Below, piece by piece: positions 45,563 to 53,670 of a stretch of DNA of 55,447 nucleotides. The number at the start of each line of letters is the position of its first letter. The stretch's first letter is position 1. The DNA lies in the NCBI GenBank assembly GCA_903944165.1, contig CAJAQT010000155.1, positions 1 through 55,447 on the forward strand, written 5' to 3'. The notes below the pieces were generated by a model, which was given only the letters and a program-made list of their open reading frames with translations, was not told where the DNA came from and did not search any database. Both the position numbers and the translations under genes were made by a program. The DNA is from an uncultured Methylococcaceae bacterium (GTDB lineage: Bacteria > Pseudomonadota > Gammaproteobacteria > Methylococcales > Methylomonadaceae).

Positions 45563-46930
45563 TTAGAGTTTTATGTTTAATGCATGTAATTTACGATAAA
45601 GATGAGTTCTTTCTATGCCAACAGCAGCGGATAATTTAGCGACGCTCCCACCTGAACGTTCAAAATGATATTCTAAGTAGGCTTTTTCAAAATGATCGCG
45701 CGCCTCCCTAAGTGGAAAATTAAAAAAATCTGGGCTGAGCGAAGAGATGCTTAAGCTTCTATTCATTGTTCCTAATGCATTTTTAACTTCATCAAGTTCA
45801 ATATCCTCGCCTACGCCCAAAATTAATAATTGTTGTACTAAATTTCTTAATTCCCTTACATTGCCTTGCCAATAATAATTTCTTAAGTAATTTTGTGCTG
45901 CCATTGAAAATCGTCGAAAGGCAACTTTATCTTGGTTGACAAAATAGTCTACATAAAAACTTAAAAGAGCTGGAATGTCTTCGTTATGCTCTCTAAGAGG
46001 TTGTATCTCTAAAGTAATTTCATTTAGCAAATAATACAAATCTTGTCGAAAACGATTGGCTTTCACTTCCACGTCCAAAGAAATTCGAGTGGACGCAATG
46101 AGTCTAATATCTACATGGATTAATTCATTGCCGCCAATGCGCATAAACGTATTAGAGGCTAATGTGCTATAAAGTTTGAGTTGTGTTTCTTTGTCCATGT
46201 CGGCTATTTCAGCTAAAAACAACGTGCCGTGGTTTGCTTGCTCTAAAAAGCCAGGATAAATTTTATTGTCGTGTTCTTTGCCAAAAAACTCCACAGCAAC
46301 ATTTTCCGTAAAGATGCTGCCTACAGGTACATTAATAAAAAGACCTTTTCGATGTGGGCTGTGATGATGTAAATATCGTGCATACAGTTCTTTGCCAACA
46401 CCTGCTTCACCTGTTAACAAAATACGTGCATCATGCTGCGCCAAGCGTTTAAGTTGATCTTTGATACGCGCTACTGTGGCGCTTTTGCCGACAGGTTCTA
46501 TATCATTAACGGATTGTTGATGCTTGCTAGCAAATTGCTCTGATTTAAAGTTGCCCGATGCTAGGGCGTGCTCAACAACTAATAATAATTTAGCTAATGA
46601 CAATGGTTTTTCTAAGAAGTCATACGCGCCTAGACGCGTTGCTTCCACAGCCGTTTCTACCGAGCCATGACCAGACATCATGACCACTGGGCAAAGCTTA
46701 GTATCCTCAGCAATCCACTCTTTTAATAAGGAAATGCCATCAATATCAGGCATCCAAATGTCGAGTAGAATTAAATTAGGTTGTTTAGTTTGTTTTAATT
46801 TTTTTGCAGCAATAGCATTTTCTGCCATCGTTACTTCATAGCCTTCATCTTCTAATATTTCACTGACTAACTGACAAATATCGGTTTCATCATCAACGAC
46901 AAGAATGCGCGGTTTAATAGAATTCATCAT
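45563..46930 (-). CDS. ntrX: NtrX-type response regulator with a degenerate AAA+ domain
   Basis: Partner of the NtrY kinase encoded 5 bases upstream; the pair is linked to nitrogen, redox or envelope control in proteobacteria. From ATG 46930 it has about 455 residues: a receiver domain with phosphoacceptor near D57 (LILLDIWMPDIDG), an AAA+ domain and a Fis-type helix-turn-helix (VAKLSAAVGIERTHLYRKL). Walker A GEAGVGKE (about 174-181) is intact. The GAFTGA loop that touches sigma-54 is missing (the region reads FFGKEHDNKIYPGF), and Walker B is LFLAE, with Ala where Asp is expected. Loss of GAFTGA is known in some NtrX proteins. So it is unlikely to activate sigma-54 promoters; it may repress or act with sigma-70. 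An upstream in-frame start (46993) overlaps ntrY and adds no family sequence. Confidence 0.92.
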   Translation of the reverse strand: MMNSIKPRILVVDDETDICQLVSEILEDEGYEVTMAENAIAAKKLKQTKQPNLILLDIWMPDIDGISLLKEWIAEDTKLCPVVMMSGHGSVETAVEATRLGAYDFLEKPLSLAKLLLVVEHALASGNFKSEQFASKHQQSVNDIEPVGKSATVARIKDQLKRLAQHDARILLTGEAGVGKELYARYLHHHSPHRKGLFINVPVGSIFTENVAVEFFGKEHDNKIYPGFLEQANHGTLFLAEIADMDKETQLKLYSTLASNTFMRIGGNELIHVDIRLIASTRISLDVEVKANRFRQDLYYLLNEITLEIQPLREHNEDIPALLSFYVDYFVNQDKVAFRRFSMAAQNYLRNYYWQGNVRELRNLVQQLLILGVGEDIELDEVKNALGTMNRSLSISSLSPDFFNFPLREARDHFEKAYLEYHFERSGGSVAKLSAAVGIERTHLYRKLHALNIKL

Positions 46931-46935
46931 TGGTA

Positions 46936-49089
46936 TTAATTTTTTATATGATAAGCAGGAAATTGAAGAATAAAGCCAGCCCCTTTTTGGCAACGTGTAT
47001 CAACCCAAATAGCGCCACCATGCTCTTCAATTATTTTTTTTACAATCGTTAATCCCAAGCCAGTGCCTTTTGCTTTAGTGGTGACGTAGGGTTCAAAAAT
47101 TTCTTCAATATGCTCTTCTTTAATGCCTGGACCATCATCGTGCAGGGCAATTTCTATGAAGTGAGTGTCGTTTTTTTGTACGCGATGTAAATGTATTTCT
47201 ATTGTGCCTTTTGATTCAATTGCTTCTAAGGCGTTTTTGATTAAGTTATGGAGAATTTGTCGAATACTAATGGGATCACCATTGATGAGTAAAGGTTCTG
47301 AATGGAAATGCGTTTTAAATTTTACCCCTGATTTTAATACGTAAAGTGCTAAAACTTCTTGAATTAATAGTGATAAATCGACGATGACAGTTTGTTTTTT
47401 GGAAGGTTTAGCATATTCTGAAAAATCATCCACCATTTCTTTCATGGCTTCAACTTGTTGCACAATAGTTCTTGTTGAGCGTTGCAACATATTGGCGTCT
47501 GCAGCGTCAAGTTTAGCGGCAAGCTTATGTTGCAAGCGTTCAGCAGAAAGTTGGATGGGTGTCAGTGGATTTTTTATTTCATGCGCTAAGCGTCGCGCCA
47601 CTTCTCCCCATGCTGCATTTTTTTGCGCTTGAATTAAATCAGTGACATCATCAAATACCACGACGGCACCAATACGCAGTCCCTCTTGTGAGAATAACGG
47701 CGTCCCTCGACAAAGTAGTTCTTGACGACCTTTAGCACCTAAGAATGCAATACGCTGTTCCCAAATATCATCTGCTTGTTCCAGTAAGCGTTGAAGTAAT
47801 TTTAAGGGTTCAGATAATTCAATCGCACTATCTGTTAATTGCAGCAAGCTTCTACCAATAAAATGCGTAACGGGAATATGAAAAATTCGATACGCCGCTT
47901 GATTGACGGTACGGATGTTAAACGCCGCATCAAAGCTAATCACCCCAGCAGTTATATTCGCTAAAATAGTTTCTAAATAAGCGCGTTGATTTTCTATTTC
48001 AACGCCTGCTAAACGGGATTCATTTTGTGCTTTAGCAATGCGTTGCGTCATGGCATTAAAGGATTCAACTAAAAAACCTAAATCATCGTGAGCGGTAACG
48101 GGTACAAGCTGATCATAACGTCCAGAAGCAACCGCTTGCGTGCCTTTAACCAATTCCTTTACGGGCGCAATGATATGTCTAATGCTGATAAACGCTGCCC
48201 AAATAGCGGCGAGTAAGCTCATCAGTAAAACAAGTGACAATGCCAGTGTAAAGCTGAGTTTTAATGAATGCCTAAGAAAATGCATTTCTTTATAGCGCAC
48301 GAAGGCAAACTCGACAGAATCAGCTAAATCGGCAATTCTAACTGGCACAGGATATAGGGCTTGAAGATAATACGGTTGTTGCGCTTTTATGTTGATAATG
48401 ACACGGATCATTAGTTCATTTTGGTGTAAAGGTGTGAGGGCCACATAATCTTTGTTTTGTCTTAATTGCAACCAAATAGAATCATCGGGAAGATTGGGTA
48501 AAATATCGCTTGGATTATTGCTGCTTGAGGCAATAATTTTACCCTGTCGAGAAAATAGCGTGACTTCTGAGGCGTCAGTTTGATTTCTTAGCTGATCGAT
48601 TTCCAGCGTCATCATGCTGGGTGAGGTTGTTTCAAGTATCGTCGTGAGTTGTTGGGTCTGCTTTAAATGCCAGCGCATTCTCTGATCTAATGAGGCTTGG
48701 CTTAACTCAAGCGAGTCTTCCATAGCGCGATCAATTTCAACATTAAACCAGCTATCAATGCCTTGATGTAAAAATTGCATGGAAAAATAAAACACAATTG
48801 ACGTTGGCGAGAGTGCAAGAATGATAAAAAATGACAGCATTCTTATGGTTAATTTTGACCCAGCTTCTTTTTTTTTAAATTGTTGGGTAAGCGTAATAAT
48901 GTTGGCAATCACTAAGCCCAATAACACAATGGAACCCAGTGCATTAATAAGTAGCAGCCATGAATAAAGCTCACCTAAGGCAGAAGATTCTTGGGTTGCT
49001 GAGCTCATTAATTGTAATGACAGTAAGATAAAACTGAACAAAATAATGACAGTAAAATTAATACGTGGATTTATTTTGTGAGTGGCCAT
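46936..49089 (-). CDS. ntrY: NtrY-type sensor histidine kinase
   Basis: 717-residue membrane kinase. Two to three N-terminal membrane helices (NFTVIILFSFILLSL, LLLINALGSIVLLGLVIAN, MLSFFIILALSPTSIVFYF), a periplasmic segment (about 100-270), another helix (TLALSLVLLMSLLAAIWAAF), HAMP (HIIAPVKELVKGTQAVASG), PAS (from about 365), HisKA with the phospho-histidine in LAHEIKNPLTPIQLSAERL, and HATPase with DNLIKNALEAIE-like, DDGPGI and GTGLGLTIVKKI. It phosphorylates NtrX. The start overlaps the DUF4390 gene by 19 bases. Confidence 0.95.
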   Translation of the reverse strand: MATHKINPRINFTVIILFSFILLSLQLMSSATQESSALGELYSWLLLINALGSIVLLGLVIANIITLTQQFKKKEAGSKLTIRMLSFFIILALSPTSIVFYFSMQFLHQGIDSWFNVEIDRAMEDSLELSQASLDQRMRWHLKQTQQLTTILETTSPSMMTLEIDQLRNQTDASEVTLFSRQGKIIASSSNNPSDILPNLPDDSIWLQLRQNKDYVALTPLHQNELMIRVIINIKAQQPYYLQALYPVPVRIADLADSVEFAFVRYKEMHFLRHSLKLSFTLALSLVLLMSLLAAIWAAFISIRHIIAPVKELVKGTQAVASGRYDQLVPVTAHDDLGFLVESFNAMTQRIAKAQNESRLAGVEIENQRAYLETILANITAGVISFDAAFNIRTVNQAAYRIFHIPVTHFIGRSLLQLTDSAIELSEPLKLLQRLLEQADDIWEQRIAFLGAKGRQELLCRGTPLFSQEGLRIGAVVVFDDVTDLIQAQKNAAWGEVARRLAHEIKNPLTPIQLSAERLQHKLAAKLDAADANMLQRSTRTIVQQVEAMKEMVDDFSEYAKPSKKQTVIVDLSLLIQEVLALYVLKSGVKFKTHFHSEPLLINGDPISIRQILHNLIKNALEAIESKGTIEIHLHRVQKNDTHFIEIALHDDGPGIKEEHIEEIFEPYVTTKAKGTGLGLTIVKKIIEEHGGAIWVDTRCQKGAGFILQFPAYHIKN

Positions 49090-49655
49090 GATGTCCAGTT
49101 ACTTGAAAGTGACCATTGATGATTAAGATGAGCAAAGGGGCGCAAAGGCAGAGGTAACGCATCAAGATTAAATAATATTTTTATTTTAATTGTCGTCGTA
49201 GCGGGTGTTGATACCGCATGTTGGGCAATTACCGGCAATGCTTTTATGTGTGAGATTGATGCGAGAGCGTTGGCCAGCTGCGAGAAATTAAACGTTTCTC
49301 CCGTTTCTTCATTATTAACACGATACATGTTTAGTAAGGCATGGTATCTGAGTTGATAATGAATATTGTGTTCGATCAGTGTGTTGGCAAGAAAAAATAC
49401 CTGTTGTTCTGCTTTTATACGAATAGTCCAAAATAAAGGCACGCCATTCTGCAATGCTTCTAGTGCTTCAGGACTGAGTTGATAGGTAAAGTGTGCTGAA
49501 ACAAGATAGTAATCGTTAACTACGCTAACCTTGACGTTATTAATGCGTGCGTGGTAATCATCGGCATAACTTGTGGGTGATAAAAACAGGCAAAACACCC
49601 ACAGTACAGTAAATAAACAGTAGTTACGTAGATTATTTTTTACGCAAACGCGCAT
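49071..49655 (-). CDS. DUF4390 secreted protein (rsmB-ntrY linker gene)
   Basis: From ATG 49655 about 194 residues. Signal peptide NYCLFTVLWVFCLFLS ending near SYA, then a beta-rich domain (ARINNVKVSVVNDYYLVSAHFTYQLSPEALEAL with RIKAEQQVFFL and LNMYRVNNEE). DUF4390 proteins occupy this same place between rsmB and the ntrY kinase gene in many beta- and gammaproteobacteria; function unknown. It may modulate NtrY from the periplasm, which is inference. The frame is open further upstream into rsmB but that sequence does not fit the family. Overlaps: 23 bases with rsmB and 19 with ntrY. Confidence 0.85.
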   Translation of the reverse strand: MRVCVKNNLRNYCLFTVLWVFCLFLSPTSYADDYHARINNVKVSVVNDYYLVSAHFTYQLSPEALEALQNGVPLFWTIRIKAEQQVFFLANTLIEHNIHYQLRYHALLNMYRVNNEETGETFNFSQLANALASISHIKALPVIAQHAVSTPATTTIKIKILFNLDALPLPLRPFAHLNHQWSLSSNWTSWPLTK

Positions 49656-50922
49656 AATAAAAGCCATCCATATTTGCATCACCAGTGAGAATTTGGCGAC
49701 CATAACGACCAGCAAAGCCCCACTCAGCATTAATAATAGCGTGTTCGGCATCAGGTGTTTTTGCAATAAAGTGCTCGATTTGCAATTCATTTTCTTGTTT
49801 TAAAATGGAACACGTGGCGTACACCAGTAAGCCATTAGGTGCTAACAGTGGCCAAATAGCCTGAAGCAGCTCTGCTTGTAGTTGAATTAAGTCAGTTATA
49901 TCCTCAGCGTGACGTAAATACTTTATGTCTGGATGGCGACGGATAACGCCTAACGCAGAACAAGGTGCATCCAGCAAAATGCGCTCAAAGAGGATACCGT
50001 CCCACCACGAGGCGGTATTAAGCGCATCAGCAGTAATTAAATTTGCACTGAATTGTAAGCGCGTTAAATTTTCAACCACGCGTTCCATGCGTTTATTGTC
50101 GATATCAATAGCGGTTAAGGTACACTCAGGAGCCAGCTCTAAAATATGGGTGGTTTTTCCGCCTGGGGCTGCACATACATCTAAAACACGTTGCCCGGCT
50201 TCAAGATTTAATAAAGATGCGGCTAGTTGCGCAGCAGTATCTTGAATTGAGACAAAGCCCTCGGCAAAGTTAGGCAATTGAGTTATATCGCAAGGATGCT
50301 TAAGTTGCAGTGCCGTTGGGCAAATCGGGCTAATTTCTGCATCAATATTCTGTTGAGCAAGCAACTCAAGATACTCAGGCGGAGTGATTTTTGTCTGATT
50401 AACACGCAGTACCATCGGGGCTTGTTGATTATTGGCGGTCAATATTGCCAAGCTTTGCTCAGGCCAATCGTTGGTAATGGACTCAATTAGCCAGTGCGGG
50501 TGTGAATAACGTGTGTTGGCTTGTTGATCAGCCTGTGCGTCAAGGGTTTCACGCTCGCGCAGATAGGCTCTAAGCAGCGCATTGATTAAGGCTTTAGCCC
50601 AGGTTTTCTTTTTTAAGGCAGAAACAGTTTCTGAGACCGCCGCGTGTGGTTTGACGCGCATGAACGCTAATTGATACAAACCAACGTAAATAAGTGCTTT
50701 GACCTCACTGTCTTTTACAGGCTTTTGAGCTAAGCAAGTGAGGATAAAATTTAGTCGTTCAAGATGTCTGCATACGCCATAACACAAGGCCTGCACAAAG
50801 GCTTGATCTTTTGGGGACGTGAGTTTTTTTAAGTGCAGGTCAAGCGCTTGGGTTAAGGATTGACCATTATCTAAAACGTGAATTAAAACCTGGGCAGCGA
50901 TGTATCGTGTATTTATGCTCAA
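49633..50922 (-). CDS. rsmB: 16S rRNA (cytosine(967)-C5)-methyltransferase RsmB
   Basis: Methylates C967 of 16S rRNA with S-adenosylmethionine. 429 residues: an N-terminal NusB-like domain (about 1-130, KDQAFVQALCYGVCRHLERL), then the SAM domain with VLDVCAAPGGKTTHILEL, TAIDIDNKRM, ADALNTASWW, LDAPCSALGVIRRHPDIK (catalytic Cys) and YATCSILKQEN (second Cys). The start is TTG at 50922, overlapping the fmt stop as TTGA; GGAG lies 10 bases upstream. Confidence 0.95.
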   Translation of the reverse strand: MSINTRYIAAQVLIHVLDNGQSLTQALDLHLKKLTSPKDQAFVQALCYGVCRHLERLNFILTCLAQKPVKDSEVKALIYVGLYQLAFMRVKPHAAVSETVSALKKKTWAKALINALLRAYLRERETLDAQADQQANTRYSHPHWLIESITNDWPEQSLAILTANNQQAPMVLRVNQTKITPPEYLELLAQQNIDAEISPICPTALQLKHPCDITQLPNFAEGFVSIQDTAAQLAASLLNLEAGQRVLDVCAAPGGKTTHILELAPECTLTAIDIDNKRMERVVENLTRLQFSANLITADALNTASWWDGILFERILLDAPCSALGVIRRHPDIKYLRHAEDITDLIQLQAELLQAIWPLLAPNGLLVYATCSILKQENELQIEHFIAKTPDAEHAIINAEWGFAGRYGRQILTGDANMDGFYYARLRKK

Positions 50923-51845
50923 CCCAATGTTACTCCGTTAAATGTGTGGGCATTTAAAAATGCGTCTGCGGATATTTTTTTGCCGCCTGGAAGTTGTACC
51001 TCAAGTAATCTTAATTGACCATCACCGGTTGCAACATGTATGTGCTTATTGTCAATCGTCACTGTGCCAGGTAATAAACCCGTTGTAGGATTTGTTATCG
51101 TTTCTGCTAACCAGATTCGTAAAATATGCTCATGGAACTGCGTTTGTGCAACGGGCCAAGCATTTAATCCTTTAATTTTATTAATTAACTGCGCAGTTGG
51201 TTGGTGCCAATCTAGCTGTGCTTCAGTTTTAGTTATTTTTTCAGCATAGGTGACTAAGTCTTCATTTTGCGGTTCTGGCATAAGTGTATTATTCGCGAGT
51301 TGTGCTAATACTTTTGCTAAACCGAGCGCACCCAGTTCGGCCAGGGCATCGTGCACGGTGCTGGAGGTATCGTGCGAAGACAGTGCGTAGGTTTCTTTAT
51401 GTAACATATCACCTGCATCTAATTTTTTAATAATGCGCATGACAGTAATACCTGTTTCATTATCACCCGCCATGATTGCGCGTTGAATAGGTGCTGCACC
51501 ACGCCAACGGGGCAGTAATGAACCATGCACATTAAGGCAACCTAAGCGTGGTATATCTAACACTGCTTGAGGTAAAATCATGCCGTAAGCGACCACAATC
51601 ATTAGGTCAGGTTTAAGGTCTTCGATACGTTGCCATTGCTCTGGCGCGTTAAGCGATAATGGCTGATAAACAGGTAAATTATGCTGTAATGCTAATTCTT
51701 TTATTGGGCTAGGATGCAGTTGTCGACCACGTCCAGAGGGGCGATCAGGTTGCGTGTATACCGCACAGAGTTGCTCACGAGCAGTTAATAGCATCTGTAG
51801 ACTAGGGACTGCAAAAGCTGGGGTGCCAGCAAAAATAATATTCAT
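50919..51845 (-). CDS. fmt: Methionyl-tRNA formyltransferase
   Basis: Formylates Met-tRNAfMet using 10-formyl-THF. 308 residues. N-terminal catalytic domain [17 protein letters not shown], with [36 protein letters not shown] (catalytic Asn/His) and [13 protein letters not shown]-terminal tRNA-binding domain with [14 protein letters not shown] and [18 protein letters not shown]. Overlaps def by 4 bases upstream and rsmB downstream. Confidence 0.97.
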   Translation of the reverse strand: MNIIFAGTPAFAVPSLQMLLTAREQLCAVYTQPDRPSGRGRQLHPSPIKELALQHNLPVYQPLSLNAPEQWQRIEDLKPDLMIVVAYGMILPQAVLDIPRLGCLNVHGSLLPRWRGAAPIQRAIMAGDNETGITVMRIIKKLDAGDMLHKETYALSSHDTSSTVHDALAELGALGLAKVLAQLANNTLMPEPQNEDLVTYAEKITKTEAQLDWHQPTAQLINKIKGLNAWPVAQTQFHEHILRIWLAETITNPTTGLLPGTVTIDNKHIHVATGDGQLRLLEVQLPGGKKISADAFLNAHTFNGVTLG

Positions 51846-52354
51846 GAGGCGTGTTTTTCTAAGCGCTGGATTTTTTGTAGCTTTGATTTAATGCGATGCC
51901 GTTTTAAGTTTGATAAATAATCAACAAATAATTTTCCATCCAAATGATCTATTTCGTGTTGAATGCACACAGCAAGTAAATCCTGTGCTTCAAGCTCAAA
52001 AAGTTGACCAAATTTATCAAGAGCTTTAACGCGAATGTGTTCGCTGCGTTTGACGCTTTCAAAAAAACCAGGCACGGAAAGGCAGCCTTCTTCGGAATCT
52101 TTACTGCCTTCTTTAATTAATAACTCAGGATTAATAAGGCACAGAGGATCATTTTTTTCTTCACTAATATCAATAACAATAATACGTTGATGAATATTAA
52201 TTTGAGTGGCAGCTAAACCGATGCCATTGGCTTGGTACATGGTTTCCAGCATATCGTCGATTAGCGATTGAATTTTTTCGTCAACTAATTGGACGGGAAC
52301 AGCTTTTTTTCGCAGGCGATTATCTGGAAATTCAAGAATCGTTAAAATGCTCAA
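51842..52354 (-). CDS. def: Peptide deformylase
   Basis: Metal hydrolase that removes the N-formyl group from new proteins. Motif 1 GIGLAATQ, motif 2 EEGCLSVPG (metal Cys) and motif 3 QHEIDHLDG (metal His pair and catalytic Glu) are all intact. About 170 residues. I chose the TTG at 52354 over the ATG at 52366: GGAG at 52364-52361 lies 6 bases before the TTG, while nothing resembling a ribosome site precedes the ATG, and the protein then begins as [11 protein letters not shown], as in the family. First gene of def-fmt-rsmB-DUF4390-ntrY-ntrX. Confidence 0.95.
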   Translation of the reverse strand: MSILTILEFPDNRLRKKAVPVQLVDEKIQSLIDDMLETMYQANGIGLAATQINIHQRIIVIDISEEKNDPLCLINPELLIKEGSKDSEEGCLSVPGFFESVKRSEHIRVKALDKFGQLFELEAQDLLAVCIQHEIDHLDGKLFVDYLSNLKRHRIKSKLQKIQRLEKHAS

Positions 52355-52557
52355 CAAGTTCTCCATTAGATAAAATTAAGTTGACGAATTCTATATGAAA
52401 TCACCTCATCTGCAAACAAGCCAGCAAGTGTAGAGATTCTCATCATGACAAAAATCCCTGATGACTCTGAGTAAGCATGGCGTTTGTTCAGTTACTTAAC
52501 GACGGAAGAGCAGCATGAATAAACGATGACGCGCGTTAAGTGCACGCACTGCGTAAG

Positions 52558-52583
52558 CGTGTTTACAGCAACGTGTTTACAGC
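52558..52583. repeat. Tandem 12-base direct repeat upstream of the efflux genes
   Basis: CGTGTTTACAGC occurs at 52558-52569 and 52572-52583, 14 bases apart start to start. It lies about 140 bases before the membrane fusion protein start. A pair of half-sites for a regulator is possible. Confidence 0.55.
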
Positions 52584-52624
52584 TAAGCAAAGCCTGCACT
52601 TTTCAGATTCTATTAGACGATTAA

Positions 52625-52643
52625 AATAATCGCGATCATTATT
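52625..52643. promoter_or_regulatory. Candidate Fur-box-like palindrome
   Basis: AATAATCGCGATCATTATT matches the 19-base Fur consensus GATAATGATAATCATTATC at 13 positions. It lies 78 bases before the efflux operon start. AT-rich surroundings make chance matches common, so this is tentative. Confidence 0.3.
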
Positions 52644-52720
52644 ACATTCTGAGCAATTTTGTAACATACTGTTTAACTATGTTTTTACAGATTTAAATCA
52701 TCATTGAAATTTTAAAAGAT

Positions 52721-53665
52721 ATGAAAGTTAACTACATTCTGCCCATTTTATCTTCATTAGGTTTGGTTTTTGCTGTGTATTCCACCATTAGTGGAAACCA
52801 AACGTTACCGATTGCTGCGGCAATTGCTCAACCCGCCTCAGCACCCTATGCGTCGTTCATCGCAGGGTCAGGAATTGTTGAAGCAAGTAGCCAAAATATT
52901 GCTATTGGCGCACCCGTATCACGCTTAGTCACACAGTTAGCCGTGCAGGTTGGCGACAAAGTTAAGTTAGGTCAGGCATTATTTTATCTTGATAATCGTG
53001 AGGTCTTGGCAGAAAAGTTAATGCGTGAAGCCGACGTAGCAAAAGCCAAAGCGGAACTGGGGGTTGCACGCGCAAGCCAGCAAGAAGCGCAGACTTTATT
53101 TGATTTACTCAATGCTGTCTCTGATGCACGAGCTATCAATACAGAAGATAAAGTGAAAAGACAACATACCTTGCTTGTAGCAAGCGCACGCACCACCAGT
53201 GCGCAGTCCAGTGTTCAGCAAGCCGAAGCGGCGCTTGCCAATGTTCATGTCTTACTCGAGCGCTTGATTATACGTGCACCTATAGCAGGTGAAATATTGC
53301 AAGTTAATGTTCGACCAGGCGAGTTTGCCGCAGCAGGCAGCGCACCTACGCCACTTATTTTATTGGGAAATTTAGACGCGTTTCATGTTCGGGTTGATAT
53401 TGATGAAAATGATGTGTGGCGATTTTCTAAAAAAGGTAAAGCCATTGCTTATTTGCGGGGCAATCGAACGTTTAAAACAGATTTATCATTAGCTTATATT
53501 GAGCCATTTGTAGTGCCCAAAAAATCATTAACAGGCGATAGCACAGAGCGGGTAGACACGCGCGTATTGCAAGTGCTGTATCAGTTTTCTGGGCAACAAT
53601 ATCCCGTGTATGTCGGTCAGCAAATGGACGTATTTATTGAAACCTTTGAAGACCCCAATAACTAA
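52721..53665 (+). CDS. Periplasmic membrane fusion protein (HlyD/DevB type)
   Basis: 314 residues. One N-terminal membrane helix (ILPILSSLGLVFAVYST), then a lipoyl half-motif (GSGIVEASSQNIAIGAPVSRLVTQLAVQVGD with KLGQALFYLD), a short coiled coil (about 105-185, Ala/Gln-rich), the second half-motif (IIRAPIAGEILQVNVRPGEFA) and a beta-barrel domain. The short hairpin is like adaptors of ABC exporters (MacA/DevB). It is 5 bases upstream of the outer-membrane channel gene; no inner-membrane pump is between or beside them. Confidence 0.88.
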   Translation: MKVNYILPILSSLGLVFAVYSTISGNQTLPIAAAIAQPASAPYASFIAGSGIVEASSQNIAIGAPVSRLVTQLAVQVGDKVKLGQALFYLDNREVLAEKLMREADVAKAKAELGVARASQQEAQTLFDLLNAVSDARAINTEDKVKRQHTLLVASARTTSAQSSVQQAEAALANVHVLLERLIIRAPIAGEILQVNVRPGEFAAAGSAPTPLILLGNLDAFHVRVDIDENDVWRFSKKGKAIAYLRGNRTFKTDLSLAYIEPFVVPKKSLTGDSTERVDTRVLQVLYQFSGQQYPVYVGQQMDVFIETFEDPNN

Positions 53666-53670
53666 GGCTC

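Larger units (their letters stand above)
52367..52720. other. 354-base divergent region between def and the efflux genes
   Basis: No coding frame. It contains a tandem 12-base direct repeat (52558-52583), a palindromic Fur-like site (52625-52643), and whatever promoters serve the two divergent units. No clear -35/-10 pair was found. Confidence 0.5.

Noticed and set aside
46931-46993. Upstream start of ntrX adding 21 residues
   Set aside because: It overlaps the ntrY end, has no ribosome site, and the added residues (MPKRGWLYSS) do not fit a receiver-domain N-terminus.
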